Origin: Amphimedon queenslandica
Taxonomy: Eukaryota > Porifera > Demospongiae > Haplosclerida > Niphatidae
DNA length: 58,351 bases
Direction: 5' to 3'
Assembly: GCF_000090795.2 (NCBI RefSeq)
Contig: NW_003546337.1
Coordinates: 149,277 to 207,627, forward strand
Position numbers and translations under genes: made by a program. The notes beneath the pieces are model-generated. The model did not search any database. It saw only the letters and a list, made by a program, of their open reading frames with translations, and was not told the origin of the DNA. Shown one piece after another: positions 1 through 35,145 of this stretch (positions are counted from its first letter, which is position 1; each line of letters opens with the position of its first letter).

Positions 1-60
1 CCCTCTCTCTCTCTCTCTCCCTCTCTCTCTCTCCCTCTCCCTCTCTCTCTCTCCCTCTCC
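1..60. repeat. CT-rich microsatellite
   Basis: Imperfect (CT)n and CCCTCT repeat at the window edge. The rest of 61-797 shows no coding signal apart from the MITE copy at 603-754 and short TG and CT tracts at 343-382 and 490-575. It is read as intron of the delta-COP gene. Confidence 0.8.
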
Positions 61-602
61 TTTTACACATTGTACATGTACTAATGTCCTGTTCATGTGT
101 ACTACTGTATTGTACTTCAAATGGTTCAAACGTCATTAGACTTATTCCCACACCTCCACACATGTGTTGCATTCTCACCTAATTCCTCTATAATTATTAT
201 ATATTGGCAGTTCATTAGTCCATTAAATTGCAATAGAACATGTAGCCATGTACATGTTTATTAATGAGTGGCTCATCATACACCGTGTGTTTGTGTGTAG
301 CTGAGGCCATACAGTATACACTGTATTAAGCTAATTATGTTTTGTGTGTGTCCTAACCTTTATTGTGTGTGTGTGTGTGTGTTTGTTAGTAACAGCTGCT
401 CCTCTTAATGGCTTTATTTTTTATTTAATTATAATAGTTTTGGCAACACTCCCTCGGCTTTTCATATTTTTGGTTTTGTCTCCCTCTAATTTCCCTCTTT
501 CTCTCTCACGTAATTCATGTACACATACTCTCCCCCTCTCTCTCTCCCTCCCCCTCTCTCTCTCTCTCTCTTTTTAATTTGATTTGCTTTCTTAGCATGT
601 AC

Positions 603-754
603 GGTATAGCCTCTCTTAATGGACACTCTCTATAGCGTACACCTCCATTTAACGGACAGCACCTAGTGTACCAATTACATTCCTTACTGTATAAAATAAC
701 CTCCACATAAAGGACACCTCTGTATAACAGAGACACAGTGTCCATTATATTCTG
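603..754 (+). mobile_element. MITE-like TIR element, copy 1
   Basis: About 150 bp. Left end GTATAGCCTCTCTTAATGG; right end GTGTCCATTATAT, the imperfect inverted repeat of the left end. The core includes CACCTCCATTTAACGGAC and CCACATAAAGGACACC. The same element recurs at least ten more times in this window in both orientations. It carries no transposase, so it would be non-autonomous. Confidence 0.75.
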
Positions 755-797
755 TTCATTAGTACATGTTTTATTTTTAAATTGCTCTTTCTTTCAG

Positions 798-18322
<17,525 letters not shown>

Positions 18323-18419
18323 GTTGACACAATGATACTAGTTTATACTGTCTTTCTCTTACTCTCTTGTTCTGAGACAAAATAAGAGTCACTCATTAAA
18401 CTTTTACTCAATACTATTG

Positions 18420-18463
<44 letters not shown>

Positions 18464-20546
18464 GAGTGTACAATACCTTTTGAATGTATAAAAATTTTTG
18501 AAAAGTTTCTTTAAAAACTTGTCATCAATTTTTTTAGATTGCATTTTTTTTGTTTCAGATTAGCCTGCCTCTTTATAATGGACACTTTGGTAGTGTCTCT
18601 GTTATACAGAGGTGTCCTTTATGTGGAGGTTATTTTATACACAGTAAGGAATGTAATTGGTACACTAGGTGCTGTCTGTTAAATGGAGGTGTATGCTATA
18701 GAGAGTGTCCATTAAGAGAGGCTATACAGCAGCCTACCACATGATTTTGGTTTTACGATGGAGACAGTTGTCCAACCATCATGATGTTCTTCTAATTAGT
18801 CCAGTATGAGAGGACTCTTTCCTTAATGCAGTCCATCTAATTAATAATACAGTGATCTAATGGACTATCATACCACACAGAGACAGTTGGCCAACCAATC
18901 TTGCCAGCAGGCAAACCCAACTGTATTGAGATGTCGCAGAAGTGATGCAGTGGTTTGCTATCCCTCGTCATAACAAAGTCTGTCCATTAGCAGTAGTCTA
19001 TAGCAGTACATATAGTCTATAGCAGTACACTATTATAGTCTATAGCAGTCTATACTGTAGTGTATAGCTCCATTGAACTATACTGCTAACAGACTGACTT
19101 GCCTTATACTGTACTGTTAGCCACAATTCAGTTATGCAGATTGTGTCCATCCCTTTTGCTGTCTTTTCCTTCCATTCTTTGTTTTGTTAAATGAATTACT
19201 GTCTTTGTAGCTGGTTCTACTGGATATGATTGTTTTAATGGCTACTGTTTGATCTGTATACATTCACTGTTCTGGAACCTCCCCTGTGTACCCACCTCTA
19301 ATAAGGACACCTTTATATTGTGAACATTTTCTAATGTCCCAATTTGTACAAGCCTATACAGAAGTACCTCTAAAATGAGGGCACCTCTGTATTAAGGACA
19401 GGTAGTGTGGGCCCAAATGAAAGAGGCTACACTATTAAGGACAGGTAGTGTGGGCCCAATCATATCTCCATTATCATTGCAGTAGGTGTGAATTGCCTCC
19501 ACTATAGGCTAGTGGTTGCATCATTTCAAGTTTTGTCTATTCAGCTTACAAAAGCTATTGACTAACAAAGTGGGACAATCATGAGCTCTCAACCATTACA
19601 GCCCCTTCACATTGTGATAATGACAATCTCTTTCTTTATTTGTTTCAATCAATTGATAAGCAAGTTGGGTTACTCTACCACCATACGTCCCCTCTCACTT
19701 GATTCGTACTAGTGTCAAAGTGTGCCTTCAGTGCCTTGTTTGTCCCTTCAATTGTTAAAGTTGTATGTCTCATGTTCACAGATCATTACTGTGGCTAAAT
19801 CAGTCGGTAGAGGGAATTAGTCCTCCTTGTTAAAAGCTCTGTATGCTTCCTTGATATGAACAAGCCATCAGCTTAAAATACTATTATTTAATATTCCTAT
19901 TATCTATTTTGGGTCAAAGAGAAGGAGTTGTATGTGTATTTGTATTGCTTGCTGTTCAAGCGTGTGAATTGTGCAGAAAGTATCTCTGGAATTAGACAAT
20001 GAAGGTCTTTGATATCTACTACTGTAGCCTCCAGAATCTTAATTGCTGCACCTTTCATGAGAAATTGTGCATTCTTAACATTTTAGCATTGAAAGGAGGG
20101 AATACAGTGTAACCTCTTTATTAAGGAGACCAACAGTACTATTGGTCATTAATGTTGTATAGAAGAGCAAGGCATCTTAAGTTCATGTCCTCATCATGGA
20201 AGAATATAAACAATGATTGTTTTATTGTTGTTTGTGTTTACTCCTACTCCTCCAGTTTCTATCACTTTAATTATATTTATCAGTAATGTTTTCTATAAAT
20301 GATACCAGTCAATACAGAATCACTTTCAAATCAATAATAATAATAATAATTTCAATAATAATGCTATCATAGTATAAGATATCAGGAAGGAAAAATAGAA
20401 TATAAATGTTATTTCTGTAGAGAAGGAAAAGTGTGCATGATGGAGTATGTGAAAGCGGGACAGGGATAAGACAAAAAGCAATATTAGCAGATACTATAAT
20501 ACAAAAATAATATAAGATATATATATATTTATAAGTCTAGAGTGTA
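18323..20546. other. Gene-free interval between delta-COP and the homeobox gene
   Basis: No supportable exon on either strand. It holds the delta-COP 3' region, a TTA microsatellite (18425-18462), MITE copy 10 (18566-18727), an array remnant (19310-19460) and about 1 kb (19470-20540) of AT-rich single-copy-looking sequence. That last kilobase is just downstream of the homeobox stop codon and may contain its 3' UTR or regulatory DNA. Confidence 0.6.
18566..18727 (-). mobile_element. MITE-like TIR element, copy 10 (inverted)
   Basis: Begins GCCTCTTTATAATGGACACT and ends GTGTCCATTAAGAGAGGCTA. Core reversed, with small substitutions such as TATGCTATAGAG. Confidence 0.75.
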
Positions 20547-21963
<1,417 letters not shown>

Positions 21964-22812
21964 TGAGCAATGGCAGCAATGAGCTAATGCTGTATCTTCT
22001 CCGGCTAAGAAGAGACAATGACCGTGTTTCAAGAGAGCAGGCAGGAAGGCTTTGTCCTGTTTGCAGTTTTAGCTAACGTCTGCTTGTTAAATAGTGGCAA
22101 TTAGGCCTCATTAGCTAAGCCGCAACACAAGCCCTACATAAGCTAAACTGCATAAGATAATGAATACAATTACAGCAGACACACACCTCCAGGCCTAATA
22201 GTGTCCTTAGCAGTGCTTGATATGTTATTGTAAGACACTCCTTCTAGCGTGAATATCATTAATGTGAACCTGTGAATCTCCTTAGTCAACTATGAATACG
22301 ATAGAATGCACTTGACAGATGCCGAAGCTACGAATTCCAACATAACAATCACGAAATCGGTCACGTCTCTCACTTTACTATAGACTGCCATACCTCCCTA
22401 CCTGCATTCCAGCAGGCAGGGGATCATCCATTATTCATTGGGAATAACTGATGAATAACTACTGATTTAGAAGTTTGCACCTAAACCTTTCATTTACATT
22501 TAAAATTGAGTGAAAATGACCATAATTTTCACCTTAAAGTGGACGAAGAGGCTGTTTTCTTGCTAACATGGAAAGATGAATGCATGATAGATGAATGGGG
22601 AGAGGCTATGCTAAGGAGAGACAAACACGAGCTCATGAGAAAAGGTGATGAATTTGTTGCCATGTTAATGTACAGACTGCTAATCTATACATCTCTTGTT
22701 GGCTAAGTGGGAAACGTTCACAATAGCATTGAAGAAGATAATGCTAACATCAGTCACCATTAAAGGGCTAATTGGCGTGTTGAAAGAAACGACAGACAAC
22801 AAAACATGATTG

Positions 22813-22851
<39 letters not shown>

Positions 22852-24033
22852 TGAGGTTTCTATGAAGAGTAAAAGAGCAGTTTAGCTCATGCTGTAGGCC
22901 TTCCTGTTCACACAATATGACTCTATTTCACGTACAAGAGAGACCTTGCAAGACTTAAGATGACGTCAAATCAAACGCTGCATGTAGTCTACAGAGCTGC
23001 TACAGTAGCTGTTGTTTTCCAGTGTAACAGGCTTGTGGATGGTGATATCAACCAATCTCAGGTGGGATTACTATGAAAATAATGTCATCACTAGTTAAGA
23101 TCCCACACCAGCCAACCCACAGCCTTTCAGTAAGAGGGACACTTCATTACTGGTCAAATTAACAAGTAATGACAAAAAAGAGTCTCACTGCAATTCCGTC
23201 ACTATGATCTATGGGTCTCCTCTTGTATTCTCTACAGTCAATCCTGCCTATTCCGGACACCTTGGGACCCAATAATACTGTCCTGATTTCTTATTTCAGA
23301 GGTTCATTAATACACACTTATATTGCATTGGGACCGTACTACTTGCCCTGATTATAGAGTGTCCATTTAACTTTATTTATAATTTTAAGGAACACGAACT
23401 GCAGGAAAATGAAAATGTAATTCATGAAGAAAAGAAAAGCTGCCACAGCAGAGCTATAATGGATAATTAGTTGCCAGGATACAATTGAATTATGACAATG
23501 TCCATGTGCATGAATATCATAATGAGTCAGGTAATATCAATGAATGTCTTTAGAAGAAGGCCAGCTCACACACAGAGTGATATGTTAAGCATTGAGCCTG
23601 ATACAATGGTAACTGCTATTCATGATAAATAAAGCTGGTATGATAATCATAATCAAATTAACACATCCATCCGCTACATTCTGTACTATCCGAATTGGTA
23701 TAAGCCTATACAAAAGTACCTCTGAAATGAGGACACCTCTGTATTAAGGACAGGTAGTGTGGGCCCAAATGAAAGAGGCTACACTGTACATGTATTAAGG
23801 ATAGGTAGTGTGGCTAACTTTAATAAAGAAGCTATGCTTCCTTTGACACTCTAACCAGTGTTGTTCATTATTGGTACTCCATTATCATAAGTAATTATGC
23901 CTGAACACATAAAAAGGATACAAAAATCTCACATCTGGTTAGGTGGAGAGTCGCCATAGAGACAGTTGGCATAGCGACAGATTGGCTTTAAGTAGGAAAT
24001 CGTTAGATGGTTAAAATGTTCTCATTAAGTAAT

Positions 24034-24084
<51 letters not shown>

Positions 24085-24839
24085 AGGAAAAGAAGTGAAA
24101 AATAAAAGGTAAAAGTGTCTCATGTTTAATGTGAGTTGTACATCATAAGAGAAAAGTTTAGACTAGAGCGGATATTGATTATCTTCTCAACAACACTACA
24201 CGATGGAAACAGAGCGAGACTTTAGGCCTACTAAAAGACAGATATCCTAACATTCAGAGACACCATAAGGTCCAACATAAGCATAAACACCTCATCTCCA
24301 GCATTCAGCCACCACCCACTGGTTTGAGGTGAGAGAGTGACTGTTGGCTAAACATTACAAAACTGCTAACATACTTTACTGAATATTGTTTAGTCTTAAT
24401 CTTTACTCATTAACCAATTAATGGTGAGCCTCCCTGAGACAGCCAGGCTCTGTCAGTGCCTTCAAGTCTAGCCTGACATGATGGCTTGTTTGTGTGTTGG
24501 TTCGTCTAATTAGGAGAGAGTCCAGCCTGGATATAATGTGCTGGGAAAATGACTGTGTGTTTAAACAAACAGACGAGCCTTGATTGTCTAAAGTGTCAAG
24601 AAAATAAAGACTCATTTGTAATGACAATAATGATACTGTCATGCAAATTAGACACTAAAAGATGAACACACACACACACACACACGCATGCACTCATGTA
24701 CACCCACACACAGAGACACTATTGTGCCTCAAGCAGTGAAATCATCAAGGTTAGTTTAAGCATTCTGCATTAATAGCAGCTGCTTTCTTCCAAATCACCA
24801 CTTCCTATTATAATTTCTCACACATATAATTGTCCTTAT

Positions 24840-25335
24840 TTTTGTGTAGAAAGTTCGATTCTGACAAAAACTAGAGTTTTTTTTTATGTGAAAGTTACTC
24901 CAAAATCAGACAAAATGGCTAAATTTTGCCAAAAATAAAAGGTAAAAAATCTCTATTTTTATAATTTTTTCCGATGCATATACATGTTTTAATGTTCTGT
25001 AGAAAGTTTTAACTGATGTCGATCCAATTTGAATTTTTTATAAAATTTTAAAGCTACTCCAAAATCAGGTAAAAATCCCTGTACTATAGTACAGGCGAAT
25101 TCCACCAAAAATGAAAAGGAGAGAATTCTCGATTTTTATAATTTTTTTGATACATATACATGTACATGTATGTTCTTATGTTGTGTAAAAAGTTTGAGCT
25201 GATTCTGACCAAAAATGAATTTTTTTACAAATTTCTAAAGTTGCTCCAAAATTAGGTCACTAATTATGCTGTGTAGAAACTTTGAGCTGTTTCTGAGCTC
25301 AAAATTTCAAGTCACAGCCATTTTAAGAAATTGTG
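24840..25335 (+). repeat. ~180-bp satellite, subfamily B, diverged
   Basis: Three degenerate units (TTTTTGTGTAGAAAGTTCGA, ATGTTCTGTAGAAAGTTTTA, ATGTTGTGTAAAAAGTTTGA) with AAGTTACTCCAAAATCAG-type boxes and one CCCTGTACTATAGTACAGG palindrome at 25077-25095. The last part resembles subfamily A. Confidence 0.75.
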
Positions 25336-25733
25336 TCCATCTCTAAAAATAATACGCATTATGTGTACAAATATACTGAGGCTATGGGCAATTCCTAATT
25401 CAATAAAGTGAGACTTCAAAGTTAATAAAACACAATACAATGGAGTGCTACCATATTGTGTGAAAAGAGGACATTAACTGACCATAAATGAAAACTGTTT
25501 GAACCATAACACTCACAATATATACACACACACACACACACTCTCAATAATACACACACACACACACTCACATTTAATATACACACTTTTAGCTACAGAC
25601 ACAGTTTAGGAGAGCATGGACATGCTCATTGAACCTTGACAAACAAAACAAAGATTAACTCAGACATTCTCATAACTGCACATAATGAGCCTCTTAATGA
25701 ACATACCAATTACTCACTGTTTATGTATACAGA

Positions 25734-25884
25734 CTAGCCTTGCTATAATGGACACTGTGTCTCTGTTATACAGAGGTGTCCTTTATGTGGAGGTTATTTT
25801 ATACAGTAAGGAATGTAGTTGGTACACTAGGTGCTGTCTGTTAAGGTACACTATAGAGAGTGTCCATTAAGAGAGGCTCTACTG
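25734..25884 (-). mobile_element. MITE-like TIR element, copy 11 (inverted)
   Basis: GCCTTGCTATAATGGACACT to GTGTCCATTAAGAGAGGCTC. The core lacks about 9 bases (TGTCTGTTAAGGTACACTAT) relative to other copies. It ends about 40 bases downstream of the stop codon of the neighbouring gene. Confidence 0.7.
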
Positions 25885-25925
25885 TAGTACTTAATTCAAT
25901 AATTCATTATTTTAATTAAAAAATG

Positions 25926-28446
25926 CTAGAACTGAACCTCCAATACATTAAAATCAGTGATAATAAAACCATTATTAACGAGACCATACTTACCTCACTC
26001 AATAACTTATCAATATCCTTTCTTTGAGCTAAGGGTCTTTCAGAGCAGGCAACGGAACTGCTGAATGAAGAGAGACTCGAATCAAAACTGTCATCATGTA
26101 ACTCTTCAAGTTGACCTCCATCACTTTCACCCTCTCTCCTCCTCTCTTCTCTCTCCAGCTGGACCAAAGGACCACAATGGCCACCACCCCTACTAGCTGA
26201 TACTGGTAAGGTGCAGTTTTTATGACAAGATGGCTGCATATTATGAAGTCGTGATAAAGAGTAATTTTCTTTATTTGACTGTTCTATTATTTCTTTTCTT
26301 TGTCTCTCTCTTTTGGCAGCTGCTACGTCCCTCCTTGCTTCTTCTAAGCGTCTGTTTAGCCTCCATTGGTAAAGAATGTCATCATTTCTCTTGATCTTTA
26401 AATGTGTTTCGTCTTGGGTAGCATCATCATCAGACAAGCTGACTTCGGAGAGGGGTTCTGTAAACAAATGAAGCGAATGTGTCCTTGTTTTGAAGGTCAG
26501 TTGATCCTCATGTGATTGAGAGCGAGCAGACAGTAAACTAGAACTACAGAGCAAGGAGAGAGAAGGGAAGATGAGGAACACTTGTACATAATTTCAAATA
26601 ATTTCATACAGACAAACACTGTTAGATCTAGAGGGAGTTTAGGAGACTTTTGGTCTCCTATATTTGGCCTAGGTTCTCTACCATTTTTCAGCTTTTGGTC
26701 TCTCATATTTAGCTCTAGGTGTCCTTAAGTCTACCATTTTTAGTTAGATTAGTACCTCAAAATTTATATCTGTATTTAACAATTACTAATGATCAGTACA
26801 GTTGAAGACACAACAATAAGCAAAATGAGGCCTTCAAAATCTGCCACTCAGCCTACTGGCTATAGTCTAGTCTCACCACAGATCATCTGTCAGTGACTAC
26901 CTTCCCATTAATACAATATAAACTCCTCTTTGAAGAGCTCTGGTACAAAAAGACCAAGAGGTTCATTAGTAATCTTTTTAGTCATCTCACACATGCTACA
27001 GGTTAAAATGATAAGGACACCTTTATAATGAGGACACCTTTATAATGAGGACACCTTTATAATGAGGACACCTTCATAATAATGACATTTTGTAATGTCC
27101 CAATTGGTACAAACCTGTACCTATGAAATTATGACCTCTCTGTATTAAGGAATCACACGTGTGTCACATTTTTAATTGCTTTTAATTGCGTGCATGTACC
27201 TCTACATGATAGTTAATTACCCACTGACCATACCTAATGGATTAATAATTAAATCTACACGTAGACATGTACATGTACTACTACTGAGGAGAGGTAAGTG
27301 CATCAACCAATCCACTGGTTCATATTCCTTCAACATATGCCAATGGTACCCAGTACCAGCTGTCATGAAGCCTGTTCAAACAACCCTCAGTACACAGCCC
27401 TTATCTCACCTCTTCTCTAAAGCTATACCGGCTCTTTCTTTTAAAGACTCATCCCTAGAAACACTCCTTGCTGCTTTAGTGTTGCTTTCTTGATCGACCT
27501 ATAGGATAGGAGAGAGAGAGGGAGAGGGAAAGAGGTGAGAGTGTAGCCATAGCAGTGCAATGAAGCCCGCCATGCTTATAATGAATAACTCAATACTGCT
27601 AACTGAGTTTAAGAGAGCTAGTATTGAACATTAATCTGATTGTCTTTGTTGCTCTTCTTTTCATTGTTGCCCTCCAGATTAGTAAAGCCTGACCTGCTGT
27701 GATTTGAGGTCTTCTTATTGGCTTAGATCCAATTACCACAGTTCACATTATTTGTACAGCTTCACGGTTCAGTGACTACCAGTCTACCACTGTACCTGAG
27801 CGACCAGTACTACCTCATAATACACGTACATGATGTATTGTGAGAATACATGTACATGTATGTGTGTGTAATTTCATGTAATAAATTCAATTAAAGAAGC
27901 GGGCAGTTAGCACCTGCTCATAATGAGTACAAGTGTGTGTACATTAGCTGTTGGTTTGGTTATGCAATAAGATATGTCTGTTATGCAAAGGAGCCTTTGA
28001 TGAATAAAGAAGAATAGAAAGGGATGGGTGTGTGTCTGCATATGAAGTCTTTAATCTTTTAAAAGACTTTAATGGTCAAGGTATGTAGCACTGTGTATCA
28101 ATCAATCAAAATTTAATGCATTCATTATCATTATCATTACTCTGATTGGTTGATTCATTTTTTCTTTTTTCTTCCACCAGAACTGACCGTCAGTGTCACG
28201 GGAACGTCCCTCTCTTGATGTGGGGGGCGTGGTCCTAAACCTGTGAATGTACCGAGCTATCACTGGACGAGTGTCGCTGGTTTCCATGGTAACTACATGT
28301 ACAGGGGGAGTGGCTACATGAGGCCAGGACTCCTCGTAAAAAGTGCTGGAATCTGATTGATCAGTCCAAGACTGGAGCTGGTAGGGGTCTCTCTTAGAGG
28401 AGGTGTCATTTGAGGAGGAGGATGAGAAGGAGCTATGATCCGCCAT
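25926..28446 (-). CDS. Serine-rich protein of unknown function (possible PROSER3 relative)
   Basis: Four exons join in phase: 28446-28141, 27498-27410, 26543-25994 and a terminal 6-base exon 25931-25926 (TTC TAG) after a 62-base intron with a perfect GAG|GTAAGT donor. Predicted length is about 316 residues. The N-terminus is Ser-rich (MADHSSFSSSSSNDTSSKRD). The third exon carries a charged helical stretch, KRNDDILYQWRLNRRLEEAR, followed by RERQRKE; the tail is acidic and Ser-rich. No catalytic or membrane segment is seen. The ILYQWR(x)RRLE motif recalls the vertebrate protein PROSER3, from memory only. If the last donor were not used, the frame would run on into a hydrophobic tail (VSLIMVLLSLILMYWRF), which I think is intron. 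It is divergently paired with prefoldin 2, so housekeeping-type expression is plausible. Confidence 0.7.
27010..27150 (-). repeat. Array-tail remnant in an intron
   Basis: Four repeats of TATAATGAGGACACCTT, then TTTTGTAATGTCCCAATTGG and a truncated remainder. Located in intron 2 of the 25926-28446 gene. Confidence 0.65.
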
Positions 28447-28493
28447 TTTGATTTAGCTCTGCACATGCGCAGTTTGCGCACAAGAAAATAAAC
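28447..28493. promoter_or_regulatory. 47-bp bidirectional promoter
   Basis: Only 47 bases separate the two divergent ATG codons (28446 minus, 28494 plus). The interval holds two TGCGCA cores (28466-28471, 28475-28480), the half-site of NRF1-type elements. The 5' UTRs must be tiny or overlap the partner gene. Confidence 0.6.
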
Positions 28494-29081
28494 ATGGCGG
28501 CCAAACCATCAAGAGAGCAGCAAATGAGTGAAATGGAAATTATATCAAAGTTCCAACAAATGAGAGGCGACCAGCGGAAACTGATCAACAAACTATCAGA
28601 ACTTGAGAGCGACAAGAATGAGCATAGGTAGCCATTTTAACACATTTTGATTATTTATTTTATTTATTTATAATTATTTTTTGTTTATTAATTTTATATT
28701 ATTTGTTGTGTTGTGTGGTAGATTGGTCATTCAAACGCTCAAAGTGGCCCCACCCGAAAGACGGTGTTTTCGTATGATGGGCGGAGTCTTGATAGAGAGA
28801 ACCGTCAAAGAGATACTCCCAACACTAGAGGAGAATATGGAACAGGTAGGCATGGCCTAAATAGACTTGTGGGTGGAGCTAATACCGATCATTCTTTTCT
28901 ATAGTTAGGTAAAGTAGTTGAGACGTTAAAGGTACAGGTTGAAGAGAAAGGAAAAGAGTTGAACGCGTTTAGAGAGAAGTATAATATTCGTTTCCATGGT
29001 GAGGCGGATAAGAAGGTTAATGGGGGCGGGGCCAAGAGCTCAAAGGAATCAGAACAATCTCAAGGAATCCTTGTATCCTAG
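28494..29081 (+). CDS. PFDN2: Prefoldin subunit 2
   Basis: Beta-type subunit of the cytosolic hexameric prefoldin chaperone, which passes unfolded actin and tubulin to the CCT/TRiC chaperonin. Exons 28494-28627, 28722-28845 and 28905-29081 give about 144 residues, near the family's usual ~150. The N-terminal coiled-coil helix (EMEIISKFQQMRGDQRKLIN) is followed by the beta-hairpin region with RCFRMMGGVLIERTVKEILP, strongly diagnostic of PFDN2. The C-terminal helix contains KGKELNAFREKYNIR. Intron 1 (94 bases) and intron 2 (59 bases) are typical of this locus. The start ATGGCGGCC is the first ATG and fits a strong initiation context. Confidence 0.96.
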
Positions 29082-29143
29082 CAACCACTCGTTAATTAAT
29101 AATCATTAATTATAATCATTATTTTACTTTATTGTGAAAGAGT

Positions 29144-29147
<4 letters not shown>

Positions 29148-29183
<36 letters not shown>
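29148..29183. repeat. AAT microsatellite
   Basis: (AAT)n, about 12 copies, between the convergent PFDN2 and CCDC191-like genes (156 bases between the two stop codons). Confidence 0.9.
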
Positions 29184-29184
<1 letters not shown>

Positions 29185-29236
29185 TAACAAAAATATTTTA
29201 TTGTAACATTATTAATGAGAATTGGGTGGGTTGGGC

Positions 29237-33480
<4,244 letters not shown>

Positions 33481-33618
33481 TTAAACTTTTTAATTTCGGC
33501 ATTGAAACAGGTGTGGCTTACTCAAGCCACCGCCTACTTAATTAATTAATTAGCTAGCAAAAAAATTATGAACGAAAGACACACAAAAATTTATAGAATT
33601 ATAATTAAATTGATTCTC

Positions 33619-34879
33619 TCAGTTCTCCTCCTCCTCCTCCTGCTTCTCTTTAGTCTCTTCATTAGTGCCTTCAGTGTCACTCAAAAACTCCTACAGTGAT
33701 AACAGGATCACATGATCAGGTCACATGATTTGGTTACTTTAAGTTCCTCGTCTCCCTCAGTGTCCTCAATGTTAACTCTCTCCACTGATAGTTCCGATAG
33801 GCTCCGGTCCCTTAGCTCATCGTCCGATAGAATAGGCTTCTCTACAGAACCTTTCTCAATGTATTCTGACATCTGCTGCTTGAACATAGTCTGAAGAAAT
33901 TAAAAGAGAGAGAGGGAGGGTGAGAGAGAGAGTGTGTGTCTTACATCAAGAGCTTCTTGTCTTTCCCTGTGGGCTGCCTCCTCCAGTTTTGCTTGTCTTT
34001 CCAAAGTCAGACTCTTCTCCTCTTGAACACGAGCCTCCAACTTCTGAACCTAACGACAAATTTAAGAGAATACTAAACTCCTCCTTCTTACTTCTCTCTC
34101 TTTCTCCTCCTTGTGTCTCTTCAGCTGTAACTTCAAAGAGTGTTTCTTTCGCTCGGTCTCAAGTACTTCTCCTGTTCTGATACACTCTACAATACTCTCC
34201 TCAACTTTCCGCAGCATTTCTTCAATCGAACCAATCTGCAAAAACAACATTAATTAATAATCAGCCACACCCCCAGTAATCACTTTATTGCTTGTCTCTT
34301 CAATATTCTTCAATACGTCAGGAAGTCCACTTAACTCCTCCGTTGCCATGGTGATGATATGGTGAGAGTTAGACATAGACCCGTACAGTTTTTGAAGACT
34401 CTGATACATCTCGTCACAGAGAGCAGAGGAGGCGTTAGTGTCGCTGTGAATATGGTTCCATTTCTCCTTGTAATGGGTGAGTATTTCTGACCCCGCCCCC
34501 TGATTCACACACTGGATCAGGTTAGTCGTTGATGGCAGCTGCTGCTTCTGACGACGCTTCTCTTGGATAGTTTTAACCTGAAGAAGGAATGAATCGGGGA
34601 AATGGTCATAATTTTAATTTATTGTTTAATATTAAAATGCAATACCTTTTTCTTTGCTATTTGAGTAAAGTATTTCATGTCCTCTGTCAGTATTTTGGCG
34701 CTTATCCTCAGCTGCTCGTCCTGTTCCGCTATGATGTCATTGAAACGTTTTGTCATATTCTTAAGAGTCACACCGCCGCTCCCTGATGAGCTGCTGCCAC
34801 CAGTCACTGGCCCACCACTACTGCTCTCCTCTCCTCCTCCAGTGGTAGACTGCTCTTCCTGTCCTTCTGTTTCAGACAT
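33619..34879 (-). CDS. DTNBP1: Dysbindin
   Basis: Dysbindin is a coiled-coil subunit of BLOC-1, which works in endosome-to-lysosome-related-organelle traffic. Six exons, all joining in phase 0: 34879-34646, 34577-34284, 34235-34092, 34049-33945, 33890-33738 and 33690-33619, giving about 333 residues against about 350 in vertebrates. Diagnostic stretches in order are AGSEILTHYKEKWNHIHSDT, ELSGLPDVLKNIEETSNK, EEMLRKVEESIVECIRTGEV, ERQAKLEEAAHRERQEA and MFKQQMSEYIEKG. They parallel the family's SRYEDTW, coiled coil and FxQDMEQYLxxG regions. The C-terminus is acidic and ends in a Glu run. The N-terminus is Gly/Ser-rich. Introns are about 40-70 bases long. The CCDC191-like gene starts 138 bases downstream on the same strand. 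Two CACGTG boxes lie about 90 bases upstream. Confidence 0.92.
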
Positions 34880-34970
34880 ACTTCCAGAGAAAGTTTAAAA
34901 GATTAAGACCCTGTGCTGCTTTGTTCCAAGTGGGTGGGTGTGTCAAAGATTAATTTATAGGTGTGGCTAA

Positions 34971-34986
34971 CACGTGGAAGCACGTG
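34971..34986. promoter_or_regulatory. Paired CACGTG E-boxes upstream of dysbindin
   Basis: Perfect CACGTG palindromes at 34971-34976 and 34981-34986, exactly 10 bases apart start to start, about one helical turn. They lie 91 bases upstream of the dysbindin ATG. bHLH-Zip factors (Myc/Max, USF, MITF/TFEB) bind this core. Use in vivo is inference. Confidence 0.5.
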
Positions 34987-35145
34987 GGTACTTTTCCAGA
35001 AATTTTGCATTTTTTGTCAACTGTTAAATAAAATGATATGACCGGAATATAATAATTAATTTCAGTTCGGTGTAAAAGTATGCGTAATGATGGATTCTAT
35101 TTTTAGTAACAATAACCAGTCTAATTATAGACCTCTAGCTCTATT

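Larger units (their letters stand above)
21964..25925. other. Long non-coding interval upstream of the homeobox gene
   Basis: About 4 kb with no convincing exon, in a neighbourhood where other genes lie under 200 bases apart. It holds GA microsatellites (22816-22850, 24031-24080), an AC tract (24668-24686), a diverged array remnant (23690-23825), satellite units (24840-25330) and MITE copy 11 (25734-25884). 21964-23650 is largely repeat-poor and is the natural place for the homeobox promoter and distal cis-elements. That is inference from position only. Confidence 0.5.

Noticed and set aside
515..745. Recurring open frame with VSLLYRGVLYVEVILYSKEC also at 4482-4703, 7902-8084, 11222-11551, 18550-18744 and 25685-25870
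   Set aside because: It is the same MITE core read on one strand. The frame is open because the copies are nearly identical in nucleotides. There are no conserved ends, no codon-pattern substitutions and no transposase motif.
22506..22706. 66-residue frame starting MSENDHNFHLKVDEEAVF
   Set aside because: Single short frame with no splice partner, no family recognised and no codon bias. It could be a small gene but cannot be supported.
27176..27493. 105-residue plus-strand frame
   Set aside because: It overlaps, in antisense, the exon 27498-27410 that joins in phase to the serine-rich gene; the remainder is intron.
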